A stretch of DNA of 37,223 nucleotides from Woeseiaceae bacterium (GCA_013001045.1 JABDNG010000006.1:1-37223), one strand, 5' to 3'; counted from the first letter of the stretch, positions 27,062 to 35,535 are shown. Notes: generated by a model not told the origin, from the letters alone. Made by a program: numbers and translations.

Positions 27062-28510
27062 TTAACCGACGGCGCCTTCCAGGCTGACGCTCAGGAGCGC
27101 CTGGGCCTCAACCGCGAATTCCATCGGTAGTTCCTTGAAGACTTCCTTGCAGAAGCCGTTGACGATCATGTTGACAGCGTCTTCCTCCGCGATGCCGCGC
27201 TGTCTGCAGTAGAAAAGCTGGTCGGCGGAAATCTTGGAGGTGGTTGCCTCGTGTTCGATCCTGGCGGATGGGTTCTTGATTTCCATGTACGGGAACGTGT
27301 GTGCGCCGCACTCCTTGCCTATCAGCAATGAGTCGCACTGCGTGTGATTTCTCGCGCCGTGCGCCTGTGGCATCACTTTCACGAGGCCACGATAGGCGTT
27401 TTCGGCCCGTCCCGCCGAGATGCCTTTGGACACAATGGTGCTGCTCGTGTTGCGGCCTATGTGAATCATCTTCGTACCGGTATCCGCCTGCTGCATGTTG
27501 TTGGCGACGGCGACCGAATAAAACTCGCCGACCGAATTGTCACCGCGCAACAGGCAGCTCGGGTACTTCCAGGTGATTGCGGATCCGGTTTCCACCTGGG
27601 TCCATGAAATTTTGGAGTTGGCGCCCCGGCAGTCGCCGCGCTTGGTGACGAAGTTGTAAATACCGCCAACACCGTTTTCGTCGCCCGGGTACCAGTTTTG
27701 TACCGTGGAGTACTTGATCTCGGCGTCTTTCATTGCGACGAGCTCGACGACCGCGGCATGTAACTGGTTTTCGTCGCGCATCGGAGCCGTACAGCCCTCC
27801 AGGTAGCTGACGTGGCTGCCTTCCTCCGCGATAATCAGCGTCCGTTCGAACTGTCCGGTATTCGCGGCGTTGATGCGGAAGTAGGTCGAGAGTTCCATCG
27901 GGCAACGTACGCCCTTCGGAATGTAAACGAATGATCCGTCGCTGAAGACGGCGGCATTCAAAGCGGCGAAGAAATTGTCACGTCGCGGTACGACCGTGCC
28001 GAGGTACTTCTGCACGAGGTCCGGATGGTCTTGCACAGCCTCGGAAAACGAACAGAATATGACGCCGGCCTCCGATAGCTTTTCTTTGAACGTCGTTGCA
28101 ACGGAGACGCTGTCGAACACGGCATCCACCGCCACGCCGGCCAGTCGCGCGCGCTCGTGCAGTGGAATTCCGAGTTTGTCATAGGTCTCCAGCAGCTTCG
28201 GGTCGACTTCATCGAGGCTCTTGGGTCGATCTTCGTCGGACTTCGGCGCGGAGAAATAGGATATTTCGTTGTAATCGATTTTCGGATAGTGCACGTGCGC
28301 CCACGTCGGCTCCTTCATCTCGAGCCATTGCCGGTAGGCCTGCAGGCGCCATTCCAGCATGAACGGTGGTTCGTTTTTGCGGGCCGAAATTGCGCGCACG
28401 ACATCTTCATTCAGGCCCGGCGGCAGGCTATCCGCCTCAATATCGGTGACGAAGCCGTGTTCGTAGCGCCGATTTACGAGGCTCTCGAGATTTTCAGATT
28501 CTGTCGACAT
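27062..28510 (-). CDS. sufB: Fe-S assembly scaffold subunit SufB
   Basis: SufB carries the nascent cluster in the SufBC2D complex. The 482-residue protein aligns along its length with E. coli SufB from memory: [115 protein letters not shown] and [18 protein letters not shown]-like sequence near the end (here [17 protein letters not shown]). The frame is open upstream to 28552, inside the regulator gene; ATG 28510 gives the natural start and leaves 4 bp to the regulator stop. Confidence 0.97.
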   Translation of the reverse strand: MSTESENLESLVNRRYEHGFVTDIEADSLPPGLNEDVVRAISARKNEPPFMLEWRLQAYRQWLEMKEPTWAHVHYPKIDYNEISYFSAPKSDEDRPKSLDEVDPKLLETYDKLGIPLHERARLAGVAVDAVFDSVSVATTFKEKLSEAGVIFCSFSEAVQDHPDLVQKYLGTVVPRRDNFFAALNAAVFSDGSFVYIPKGVRCPMELSTYFRINAANTGQFERTLIIAEEGSHVSYLEGCTAPMRDENQLHAAVVELVAMKDAEIKYSTVQNWYPGDENGVGGIYNFVTKRGDCRGANSKISWTQVETGSAITWKYPSCLLRGDNSVGEFYSVAVANNMQQADTGTKMIHIGRNTSSTIVSKGISAGRAENAYRGLVKVMPQAHGARNHTQCDSLLIGKECGAHTFPYMEIKNPSARIEHEATTSKISADQLFYCRQRGIAEEDAVNMIVNGFCKEVFKELPMEFAVEAQALLSVSLEGAVG

Positions 28511-28514
28511 TCGC

Positions 28515-28976
28515 TCAGCTCTTCGTTTCGATGTTGATGGGCGTACCGGCAAATCGGAACTGCGGTACCGGGCTATTGGTACGCAACAAATCGCTCAGCG
28601 TGACGTCGTCCAGCGCGCGGCGAATCGCGATGTTGACGCGTTGCCAGGCACCACCGACGCTACAGACACCCTCATGCTCGCAGAGGCTGTCGCTGGAACT
28701 GCATTCGGTGATCGACACTGGACCGTCCAGCGCGTCGATGATATCGGCGGCGCTGATTTCTGTCGGGCCGCGCGATAATTCATAGCCGCCGTTGGCGCCA
28801 CGGGTTGACGTCACCAGTCCTGACCTGGCGAGCGACTTCAAGAGCTTGCTGACCGTCGGCAAGGCGATGCCCGTCGCCGCCGCTACGTCGGCTGCGCTAC
28901 AGACGCTGGCCGGATTCGCCGCCAAATGGGCAAGCAAAACCGTGCCGTAATCGGTGAGTTTGCTGATTCTGAGCAC
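28515..28976 (-). CDS. Rrf2-family SUF operon regulator, IscR-like
   Basis: This 153-residue Rrf2-type repressor heads the suf operon and probably senses Fe-S status. The winged-helix half (1-75) includes [15 protein letters not shown] and [20 protein letters not shown], followed by the wing [11 protein letters not shown]. Three cysteines, C92, C99 and C105 ([17 protein letters not shown]), match the cluster ligands of IscR. The start is GTG 28976 with AGGGGA upstream. An IscR type-1-like palindrome lies just upstream at 28999-29023, so autorepression in the holo form is the simplest reading. It is the family annotated as the SUF regulator in gammaproteobacteria, not cyanobacterial SufR. Confidence 0.93.
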   Translation of the reverse strand: MLRISKLTDYGTVLLAHLAANPASVCSAADVAAATGIALPTVSKLLKSLARSGLVTSTRGANGGYELSRGPTEISAADIIDALDGPVSITECSSSDSLCEHEGVCSVGGAWQRVNIAIRRALDDVTLSDLLRTNSPVPQFRFAGTPINIETKS

Positions 28977-28998
28977 CGTCCGTCCCCTGCTAGTACGA

Positions 28999-29023
28999 AT
29001 AAAGGACTATTTTAGTCCTATTT
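28999..29023 (-). promoter_or_regulatory. IscR type-1-like operator at the suf promoter
   Basis: The palindromic core GACTATTTTAGTC (29005-29017; GACTAAAATAGTC on the minus strand) fits the E. coli IscR type-1 core GACTRWWWYAGTC exactly. The outer arms fit partly (ATA at one end). A minus-strand TAAAAT inside the site could be the -10, so binding would block RNA polymerase. Confidence 0.72.
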
Positions 29024-29078
29024 GTCGTCTCAAGCCATAGCGAATGCGGATTTCTTGCGCCTCGGTACGAATGATATT

Positions 29079-29087
29079 TGCTATGCT
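29079..29087 (+). promoter_or_regulatory. mlaF: extended -10 promoter of the mla operon
   Basis: TGCTATGCT is an extended -10 box (TGnTATnnT). It would start transcription near 29094, downstream of the TTG at 29078 that opens the longest frame, and so supports the TTG 29153 start for mlaF. It is divergent from the suf promoter. Confidence 0.42.
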
Positions 29088-29152
29088 ACGCCGTCGCCGG
29101 GCGACATCTCGGTGTGCCGGCCTTCCAAATAGAAGCAAATATAAGTAACCCG

Positions 29153-29968
29153 TTGAACGACCTCGCTGAAAACCTGATCGAGATTCACGACCTGAAATAC
29201 TCGCGCGGTCCGCGCGTTATTTTTGAAGGACTCAATCTCGTCATCAAGCGTGGCGAAATCACGGCGTTAATGGGTCCCAGCGGCACCGGCAAGACGACAT
29301 TGTTGCGCCTGATAACGCGCCAGTTGATTCCCCAACACGGCACGATTCACGTCGATGGCGTGGACATCTCAAAGCTGAGCCTGGCCCAGCTCTACCAGCT
29401 GCGCACCCGCTTCGGGATGTTGTTTCAAAACGGGGCGTTACTCACGGATCTGAGCGTCTTCGAAAACGTCGCTTTCCCGCTGCGAGAACATACCAAGCTC
29501 ACGAATCGGCTGATTCGTCATGTCGTGCTGACCAAGCTGCACGCCGTGGGATTACGCGGAGCGGCCGACATGATGCCAGCCGAACTGTCCGGCGGGATGG
29601 CGCGGCGGGTCGCGCTTGCGCGTGCCATGGTGATGGATCCCGATATCCTGATTTATGACGAACCCTTCGTGGGGCTGGATCCGATTTCAATGGGCGTCAT
29701 CGTGCGGCTTGTTCGGCGCATGAACGATGCCCTGGGAATAACGAGCATCATAGTCAGCCACGATGTTGAGGAAATTGCGACAGTGGCCGATCGAAGTTTT
29801 TTGATCTCTAACGGCAAGGTCGCTGCGTCGGGCAGCCCGGATGAGTTGAAGGTTGCGCAGTCCGATTTAGTTCGCCAGTTCATGCACGGCATGGCGGATG
29901 GCCCGGTCGCGTTTCACTTCGACGCACCAGGCTATGAAGAACAACTGCTCGGACGGGATGCCGAGTGA
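29153..29968 (+). CDS. mlaF: phospholipid transport ATP-binding protein MlaF
   Basis: MlaF is the ATPase of the MlaFEDB complex, which moves phospholipids between the inner membrane and periplasmic MlaC. The 271-residue product has Walker A GPSGTGKTT (about 41-49), Q-loop MLFQNGALLTDLSVFENVAF, signature ELSGGMARRVALARAM, Walker B ILIYDEPFVGLDP and the switch IVSHDVEEI. It matches E. coli MlaF motif for motif. The frame is open to TTG 29078, but that codon lies at the promoter. TTG 29153 gives the family's length and start. The ribosome binding site is weak. It overlaps mlaE by GTGA. Confidence 0.96.
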   Translation: MNDLAENLIEIHDLKYSRGPRVIFEGLNLVIKRGEITALMGPSGTGKTTLLRLITRQLIPQHGTIHVDGVDISKLSLAQLYQLRTRFGMLFQNGALLTDLSVFENVAFPLREHTKLTNRLIRHVVLTKLHAVGLRGAADMMPAELSGGMARRVALARAMVMDPDILIYDEPFVGLDPISMGVIVRLVRRMNDALGITSIIVSHDVEEIATVADRSFLISNGKVAASGSPDELKVAQSDLVRQFMHGMADGPVAFHFDAPGYEEQLLGRDAE

Positions 29969-30738
29969 ACAAACTGTTACGTGAAATCTACAACAACGGC
30001 ATCGAATTCGTTCGCACCTTCGGTGCGTTTCAGCTCTTTTTCATGCGTTTGCTACGGCACTCGCCGGGCATACTGATCCGCCGATTCGACCTGGTGATCA
30101 TGCAGGTTTTCAATACCGGCGCTTTGTCATTGGTCATCATCATGGTCAGCGGTTTATTCGTCGGCGGCGTGCTCGGCTTGCAAGGGTATTCGAACCTCGC
30201 TCGATTCAACGCCGAAGACTCGATCGGCGTATTCGCAGCGTTTGGCCTGGTCAAGGAACTCGGGCCGGTAATAACGGCGCTGCTGTTCGCGGGTCGCGCC
30301 GGGACGTCGCTGGCATCGGAAATCGGCCTCATGAAAGCGACCGATCAGTTATCGGCGATGGAAATGATGGCGGTCAACCCGGTTCCTCGTGTCCTGGTAC
30401 CGCGGTTTCTCGGCGGCGTCATCGCCATGCCATTCCTGGCGGCGATCTTCAGCATGATCGGTCTGTTCGGTACGCATCTCGTAGCGGTTGAGCTTCTGTC
30501 CGTTGATGTCGGCGCGTTCTGGCAGCAAATGCAATCGACTGTCGAGCTGGAAGATATCAACGAAGGTATTCTCAAGAGCATCGTATTCGGCGTTGCCGCG
30601 AGCCTGATTGCCGTGTGGGAGGGTTATAATGCCATTCCAACGGCGGAGGGTGTCGGCAGGGCGACGACCCGAACGGTGGTGATTACGGCCATAGCAGTAT
30701 TGATATTTGATTTCATGATCACAGCGGTCATGCTTTGA
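29965..30738 (+). CDS. mlaE: phospholipid transport permease MlaE
   Basis: MlaE is the membrane permease of the phospholipid transporter. The 257-residue protein has the MlaE/YrbE fold with about five membrane helices. The conserved core includes FVGGVLGLQGYSNLARFNAE, FGLVKELGPVITALLFAGRA, GTSLASEIGLMKATDQLSAM, MAVNPVPRVLVPRFLGG and, near the end, YNAIPTAEGVGRATTRTVV. The start is GTG 29965, overlapping the mlaF stop. The next gene, mlaD, starts 9 bp later. Confidence 0.97.
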   Translation: MNKLLREIYNNGIEFVRTFGAFQLFFMRLLRHSPGILIRRFDLVIMQVFNTGALSLVIIMVSGLFVGGVLGLQGYSNLARFNAEDSIGVFAAFGLVKELGPVITALLFAGRAGTSLASEIGLMKATDQLSAMEMMAVNPVPRVLVPRFLGGVIAMPFLAAIFSMIGLFGTHLVAVELLSVDVGAFWQQMQSTVELEDINEGILKSIVFGVAASLIAVWEGYNAIPTAEGVGRATTRTVVITAIAVLIFDFMITAVML

Positions 30739-30747
30739 GGTAAGAAA

Positions 30748-31218
30748 ATGCAGCAAACACGTTCAGTTGAGGTAGGCACCGGGCTCTTTGTCCTGTTGGG
30801 CATGGGCGCGCTGTTTTTTCTGACAACACAAACGACCGGGGGGGACGACTTCTCGGCTGACGAGACCTACACCGTCGAGGCACGTTTTGAGAATATCGGC
30901 AGTTTGCGAAATCGTGCTCCTGTAGCCATGTCCGGCGTCACGATAGGCCGCGTAACGAGCGTGAAGTTCGATCGCGTTACCTTGGAGGCGGTCGTTGGTT
31001 TCGTGATCGACGCCCAGTTCAACCAGATCCCGGATGACTCGGATGCGACTATCTTGACATCGGGCATACTCGGCAGTCAGTACATAGGACTGCAGGCAGG
31101 CGGTTCGGACACCTACCTCGAAGATGGTAGCGAGATGTTGTTTACGCAGTCTGCCATTGTGCTTGAAAACCTGATTGGCAAGTTCCTTGTCAATGCCGGA
31201 TCCGGAGGCGAAGACTGA
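30748..31218 (+). CDS. mlaD: MCE-domain lipid-transport protein MlaD
   Basis: MlaD forms a membrane-anchored hexameric ring through which lipids pass. The 156-residue product has one N-terminal membrane helix (SVEVGTGLFVLLGMGALFFL) and one MCE domain at about 38-115, with VEARFENIGSLRNRAPVAMS, GVTIGRVTSVKFD and TSGILGSQYIGLQAGG. It ends soon after the helix SAIVLENLIGKFL and lacks the polar C-terminal tail of E. coli MlaD (183 residues). The start is ATG 30748 after GAGGTAAG. The mlaC start follows its stop after 1 bp. Confidence 0.95.
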   Translation: MQQTRSVEVGTGLFVLLGMGALFFLTTQTTGGDDFSADETYTVEARFENIGSLRNRAPVAMSGVTIGRVTSVKFDRVTLEAVVGFVIDAQFNQIPDDSDATILTSGILGSQYIGLQAGGSDTYLEDGSEMLFTQSAIVLENLIGKFLVNAGSGGED

Positions 31219-31219
31219 T

Positions 31220-31834
31220 ATGGACGTGAAGCGAACCCTGCGGCAATTAACTGGTGCGCTGGTCGTCGCGCTATTAGCGGCGACGGCGGTGGCGTCACCC
31301 AACGCCATAATCGAGGAATCGGTGGTCTTGTTGGCTGAGAAGCTCAATGGGCGAAAGGCCGAATTGTCGGCCGACCGGCCGTCCCTGTATGTGTTGATCG
31401 ATGAGATTCTATTACCGCGCTTCGATCGAGAATTTGCGGCGCAGGTCGTTCTCGCAAAGCACTGGCGCTCGGCGACGAAAGCGCAACGAAAGCGCTTCAT
31501 CGAGGCTTTCTATCAGGCCCTGGTGCGTCGCTATGCCGACGGCATTCTGGAGTTCGATCCGGATCGAATTACGGTTTTGCCATTTCGTGGCGACGAGTCA
31601 AAGCCGCGCACCAAGGTCAGAACCACTGTCGCAATGGATGATGGCAGTAAAGTCACCGTGGACTACGATCTGGTGAAACGGGAGTCGGGCTGGCTGCTCT
31701 TCAATGTCGTTATCGAAGGCGTCTCCTACGTTCGAAATTTTCGTGCCGAGCTCGACGCGGAGATTCGTAGCACGAGTCTCGATGCCGTTATCGCCCGACT
31801 CGAGTCCGAGGCCGACATCATCGCTGATGAGTAA
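31220..31834 (+). CDS. mlaC: periplasmic phospholipid-binding protein MlaC
   Basis: MlaC ferries phospholipids across the periplasm between MlaA and MlaD. The 204-residue product has a signal peptide (about 1-24, ending ATAVAS) and the MlaC fold. Landmarks are ILLPRFDREFAAQVVLAKHW, ATKAQRKRFIEAFYQALVRR, YADGILEFD and LVKRESGWLLFNVVIEGVSY with the ending FRAELDAEI. The frame is open upstream in mlaD, but ATG 31220 puts the signal peptide at the N-terminus and starts 1 bp after the mlaD stop. It overlaps mlaB by eight bases. Confidence 0.95.
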   Translation: MDVKRTLRQLTGALVVALLAATAVASPNAIIEESVVLLAEKLNGRKAELSADRPSLYVLIDEILLPRFDREFAAQVVLAKHWRSATKAQRKRFIEAFYQALVRRYADGILEFDPDRITVLPFRGDESKPRTKVRTTVAMDDGSKVTVDYDLVKRESGWLLFNVVIEGVSYVRNFRAELDAEIRSTSLDAVIARLESEADIIADE

Positions 31835-32162
31835 GTTTTCGCTCGAAGATCGTGGCGATGGCTGTTTCGCACTCAGTGGCGACATGACGTTTGACACGGC
31901 AGAGAGAATATTGAAGGAGAGCGAGGAACCTTTCGAGGCGCATTCGCAGCTCGAGATCGACCTTTCCGGCGTTACGGACAGCGACTCCGCGGGCCTGGCG
32001 CTGTTGCTCGAGTGGGTGACCTGGGCTAATCACACGGTACGCGAGATTCGATTCTCGGGAATGCCCGAACGAATCCTGGCGATCGCAAAAACGACCGAGG
32101 TGGAAAGGCTGTTGGCCCGCGGTGAACGCTGGGCCGGGTTTATCGAGGCGCCCGACGCCTAG
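31827..32162 (+). CDS. mlaB: STAS-domain protein MlaB
   Basis: MlaB is a small cytoplasmic STAS protein that binds MlaF and stabilises the transporter. The 111-residue product has the STAS pattern: FALSGDMTFDTAERIL, then LEIDLSGVTDSDSAGLALLLEWV, written here as the core VTDSDSAGLALL, with a serine at the position equivalent to the key polar residue of E. coli MlaB. An earlier in-frame start exists at 31704 inside mlaC, but ATG 31827 gives the natural size. Its TAG stop lies in the CTAG that also supplies the stop of mlaA on the other strand. Confidence 0.93.
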   Translation: MSKFSLEDRGDGCFALSGDMTFDTAERILKESEEPFEAHSQLEIDLSGVTDSDSAGLALLLEWVTWANHTVREIRFSGMPERILAIAKTTEVERLLARGERWAGFIEAPDA

Positions 32163-32932
32163 TCTGACGTTTCGCCTTCGTCGAGAAATTCTTCCTCGAA
32201 AATGTCATCAAAAAAATCATCGTCCTCGGGCGGGTCTCCGTCGTATATCTCGAACTCGCGATTCTGCAGGTAGGATTCACGTGTCGTGATGTAGCGATCC
32301 TTTGAGTCGTCAAGGAGTTTCTCGGCCGGGAACAGGCGCGCGCGCAAATCGATCAGACGCAGCACGACCAACTTGTCACGAACGGACGTATTCTCGTAGT
32401 GATACAGCGGGTCTGACACAATGTCGATCGGTCGTGTCACCGCATCACGCAGCGTTGCTGGCCCCAGGAAAGGCAGCATCACGTAGGGCCCGGATGGAAT
32501 ACCCCAGACCGCGGCCGTCTGGCCGAAGTCCTCGGAACGGGCCTCCAGACCGCCGTTCGATGCGACATCGAAGAGACCGCCAACACCCAGCGTGCTGTTG
32601 AAAGCAAATCGCGCCAGCTCGGTAAAACCGCTGGCTGGTTTGCCTTGCAGAAAGTTGTTGACGGCCGATCCCGGCGTCGCGAGGTTTTGGAAGACGTTCG
32701 CGACGCCAGTCCGCACAGGACGCGGCAATACCTTCTCGTAGACTTTCGCGAGCGGTTTCAGGGTGACTTTGTCAACGGTCGTGTTAACGCTGTAGAGCGT
32801 GCGGTTCAGGGGCTCCCACGGGTCGCTTTCGACGCGTTGCTCGGGCGGTACGTTTGCACAGGCGCCAGCCAACAAGACCACGAGCAGCACCGTAAATAGT
32901 CGCAGGAAAGAAGCGCTGCCCGACACATACAT
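32159..32932 (-). CDS. mlaA: outer-membrane phospholipid lipoprotein MlaA (VacJ)
   Basis: MlaA sits in the outer membrane and removes mislocalised phospholipids, handing them to MlaC. The 257-residue lipoprotein has a signal peptide with lipobox LLAGAC (C25) and the MlaA domain: DPWEPLNRTLYSVNTTVDK, VRTGVANVFQNLATPGSAVN, NSTLGVGGLFDVAS, EDFGQTAAVWGIPSGPYVML and PFLGPATLRDAV. The C-terminus is strikingly acidic (DGDPPEDDDFFDDIFEEEFL). The gene begins 2 bp after the bepA stop, so the two are probably one operon. It converges on mlaB, unlike E. coli, where mlaA is far from the other mla genes. Confidence 0.96.
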   Translation of the reverse strand: MYVSGSASFLRLFTVLLVVLLAGACANVPPEQRVESDPWEPLNRTLYSVNTTVDKVTLKPLAKVYEKVLPRPVRTGVANVFQNLATPGSAVNNFLQGKPASGFTELARFAFNSTLGVGGLFDVASNGGLEARSEDFGQTAAVWGIPSGPYVMLPFLGPATLRDAVTRPIDIVSDPLYHYENTSVRDKLVVLRLIDLRARLFPAEKLLDDSKDRYITTRESYLQNREFEIYDGDPPEDDDFFDDIFEEEFLDEGETSD

Positions 32933-32934
32933 TT

Positions 32935-34437
32935 CTATTTCACATTGCGGACGGACACGCCGACCGACTTCTCGCGCCGCATCATTTTCAGTTGCTCTTC
33001 CGTCATGAACTCACGAATGAAGTCGATGCGGGCTTCAAAGCGAATTCGTTGAATCTCCTGTAGCTCGGGCAGGCGCAGTGCCTGCTGCAGGTAGCCAATG
33101 CCACCGGTCAGGTCACCAATCATCAGGCGGTATTCGGACAGGTAATAGAAGGCCTCGGCATTTTCACCTGCTTCGCTGGCTGCTCGCGCAATGAGGCGGA
33201 CCTGTTCCGGTGTCGGTGGCACGTTGTTAAGCAGGTCCAGCAACAGGGTATGCGCTTTCCTGGCCTGTCCGAGTTGCAATAAGCGCTCGCCGTAATCGAG
33301 CACCAGCGGGACATTGCGCGGGAATAGTCCCAACGCACGCTCATACGTTGCGAGCGCGTCCCGCGGTTGGTCCAGAGCCACATAGGTCTGGCCGAGCCCG
33401 ATATGGTAGGCAATGACGGACTTATCCTTGTCCATGAGTTCCTTGAAAATTTCGAGCGCTTGCCAATTCTCGCCTGCGCGCTGGTACGCGACGGCACGCC
33501 CGTATCGTTCTATGTCGGTCTGCTTGTCGTACGGGCGCCGCTCGAAATAAGCGACGGCTTTCTGCGCCGTATCAAATCGGGCGGCAATCATCCGTGTGCG
33601 CGCAATGCCGTAGTTGGTCGAATCACTACTGCGAACCGCCGGGTAGTCGCGGGCGCGATTGCGGGACTCGGCGATACGCGCGGTCGTAACCGGGTGCGTA
33701 CGCAGAAATTCCGGCGCACGCATTTCGGGGCTCGTCGTATTCTGCCTTGACATGACTTCAAAGAACGACGCCATACCATAGGGATCGAAGCCAGCGTCGG
33801 CGAGAGCCGCAATGCCGATGCGATCCGCTTCATATTCGTTGGTTCGCGTGAAGTTGATCTGCTGCTGTATTGCGGTTCCTTGCGCAACGGCCATGGCGCC
33901 CTGCACGGCGTCGGCGCTGCCACCCGCAGCGGCGACAATAATCGCACCGAGCATCATGGCGGTACTGAGGATACTTTGCCTGGAGTTCGCATGAATAGCC
34001 CGGGCAATGTGACGTTGTGTGACGTGAGCAACCTCATGCGCGAGTACCCCGGCCAGTTCATCTTCGCTGCGCGTGGCTTCGAGCAGTCCCGTGTGCACGC
34101 CGATATAGCCGCCCGGCAAGGCAAAGGCATTGATGCGAGGATCGTCGACGACAAAGAACGTGAAATTGTGGTCGCCGTCGTTGGTTTGCGCCACAAGTCG
34201 ACTGCCGATTTCATTAATGTATTCATTAACGATCGGGTCTTCGACGACTTTTCCGCTACGGCGGATGTCGCGCATGATCATGCGGCCGATCTGGGATTCC
34301 TCACTCTTGTTGAGGATGGCATCCGCGGGGCTTCCCATATCAGGCAGCTTGATGTCATCGGCGCCGGCGCCGCTGGTAAAAACCAACGTTGCAACCAGCA
34401 GCGCGGCAAGGCCGCGTTTGAAGATGGCTGGGATCAT
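32935..34437 (-). CDS. bepA: periplasmic M48 metalloprotease with TPR repeats, BepA-like
   Basis: BepA is a zinc chaperone-protease for outer-membrane proteins such as LptD. The 500-residue product starts with a signal peptide (about 1-26, ending SGAGA). The peptidase domain has the zinc motif HEVAH (H134, E135, H138) and the third ligand in NEYEADRIG (about E203). LPDMGSPADAILNKSEESQI and INAFALPGGYIGVHTGLL match the family. The C-terminal 200 residues are TPR-like (GLGQTYVALDQPRDALATYE). The longest frame starts at TTG 34506, but ATG 34437 places the signal peptide correctly. It lies in the gcvR-bcp-bepA-mlaA run. Confidence 0.93.
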   Translation of the reverse strand: MIPAIFKRGLAALLVATLVFTSGAGADDIKLPDMGSPADAILNKSEESQIGRMIMRDIRRSGKVVEDPIVNEYINEIGSRLVAQTNDGDHNFTFFVVDDPRINAFALPGGYIGVHTGLLEATRSEDELAGVLAHEVAHVTQRHIARAIHANSRQSILSTAMMLGAIIVAAAGGSADAVQGAMAVAQGTAIQQQINFTRTNEYEADRIGIAALADAGFDPYGMASFFEVMSRQNTTSPEMRAPEFLRTHPVTTARIAESRNRARDYPAVRSSDSTNYGIARTRMIAARFDTAQKAVAYFERRPYDKQTDIERYGRAVAYQRAGENWQALEIFKELMDKDKSVIAYHIGLGQTYVALDQPRDALATYERALGLFPRNVPLVLDYGERLLQLGQARKAHTLLLDLLNNVPPTPEQVRLIARAASEAGENAEAFYYLSEYRLMIGDLTGGIGYLQQALRLPELQEIQRIRFEARIDFIREFMTEEQLKMMRREKSVGVSVRNVK

Positions 34438-34506
34438 TTTGAATGGGCTCAACAATAACTTCTCTGTCAGTGTCCGACTGGGCGTATGGCCAGGTGTTCC
34501 CGTCAA

Positions 34507-34974
34507 TTATAGAGCTTTGACGGCCTCAAGCACGGCCTCCGCATGACCCTTGACCTTTACAGAGCGCCATTCCTTGCGCAGTTTGCCGTCGGCATCGATG
34601 AGAAAGGTACTGCGCACGACACCCATGAACTTGCGGCCATACAGTGTTTTCTCATGGATGACATCGAAGGCTTTGCATAATTTCTCGTCAGGGTCAGATA
34701 TCAGATCGAACGGGAAATCCTGCTTGGCTCGGAACTTCTCGTGCGACGCGATACTGTCTCTCGAGACACCGAGAATGACTGTTTTCCGCCGCCGAAACTT
34801 CGTGTGGAGTTCGGCAAAATCACGGCCCTCGGTTGTGCAGCCGGGCGTGCTGTCCTTCGGGTAAAAGTACAGAATGACGTTCTGACCGCGCAGGTCCTTG
34901 AGTCGAATCGTCTTGTTGCGCGTCGCATCGGCTCTGAAATCAGCCACGACACGGTTCATTTTGGGTGCACTCAC
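34507..34974 (-). CDS. bcp: thiol peroxidase Bcp (PrxQ-type peroxiredoxin)
   Basis: Bcp reduces hydroperoxides with thioredoxin. The 155-residue protein has the thioredoxin-fold peroxiredoxin core, YFYPKDSTPGCTTEGRDF with the peroxidatic C46, and VILGVSRDSIASHEKF. The resolving cysteine that E. coli Bcp has five residues on is absent (CTTEGR). A second cysteine, C100 (EKLCKAF), is the only other candidate. It is therefore an atypical or one-cysteine version. The start is GTG 34974 with a strong AAGGAG six bases upstream. The gcvR-bcp order is the same as in E. coli. Confidence 0.94.
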   Translation of the reverse strand: MSAPKMNRVVADFRADATRNKTIRLKDLRGQNVILYFYPKDSTPGCTTEGRDFAELHTKFRRRKTVILGVSRDSIASHEKFRAKQDFPFDLISDPDEKLCKAFDVIHEKTLYGRKFMGVVRSTFLIDADGKLRKEWRSVKVKGHAEAVLEAVKAL

Positions 34975-35004
34975 TGGCTTCTCCTTGAGGTTGAGGGCGC
35001 CGGA

Positions 35005-35535
35005 TCAGGCTTTGACGGGCTCGAGGATCGCATCCAGATTGAGGCGGTCGCAAACCTCGAGAAATTCTTCGCGCAACTGCGCGATATTCAGGGAAGAGGG
35101 AACGTTGATCGCCATTTGCACCGCATACATCGGAGCCCCGGTATGAGCCGCCGCGTAGCTGCGCGTCGAGACATCGGCGATTTCAATATCTCGCGAGGTG
35201 AAGAAATCAGCGAGATTGTAGACGATACCCTGTTGATCCAGTGCGACGACGTCGATCGCGTAGGGCATGCGATCTTCCTCGGCGGGCTTGATGTCCGTCT
35301 TGCGAATCGAAACCGAGAGCTGGTCGCCCTGGCAGAGCTTGTCGAGCCCCTGCTCGAGACGATTCAGGGTGTGCCAGTTTCCCGAAACCAACAGGAGCAT
35401 CGCGAATTCCGATCCGAGCGTGGTCATACGGCTTTCTTCGATGTTGCCGCCACACGACAGTATGACCTTGGTCAGATCCTGGACGACACCTGTTCGATCC
35501 GTTCCAACTGCTGAAATAACAATGAGTTGTGACAT
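35005..35535 (-). CDS. gcvR: glycine cleavage system transcriptional repressor GcvR-like (two ACT domains)
   Basis: GcvR has no DNA-binding domain; in E. coli it binds the activator GcvA when glycine is low and so keeps gcvTHP off. The 176-residue product has two ACT domains: residues 1-80 (LIVISAVGTDRTGVVQDLTK, CGGNIEESRMTTLGSEFAML) and about 90-172 (YAIDVVALDQQGIVYNLADF, DIEIADVSTRSY). Its place between divergent dapA and downstream bcp matches E. coli. A glycine sensor fits well in a window that also encodes threonine-to-glycine enzymes. The start is ATG 35535 with no clear ribosome binding site. Confidence 0.9.
   Translation of the reverse strand: MSQLIVISAVGTDRTGVVQDLTKVILSCGGNIEESRMTTLGSEFAMLLLVSGNWHTLNRLEQGLDKLCQGDQLSVSIRKTDIKPAEEDRMPYAIDVVALDQQGIVYNLADFFTSRDIEIADVSTRSYAAAHTGAPMYAVQMAINVPSSLNIAQLREEFLEVCDRLNLDAILEPVKA

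Noticed and set aside
30763-31500. Minus-strand ORF of 245 codons
   Set aside because: Antisense to mlaD and mlaC; low-complexity translation without motif.
33880-34458. Plus-strand ORF of 192 codons
   Set aside because: Antisense to the bepA zinc-protease domain, which has all catalytic residues.
34741-35514. Plus-strand ORF of 257 codons
   Set aside because: Antisense to bcp and gcvR, both clearly real, with no motif of its own.
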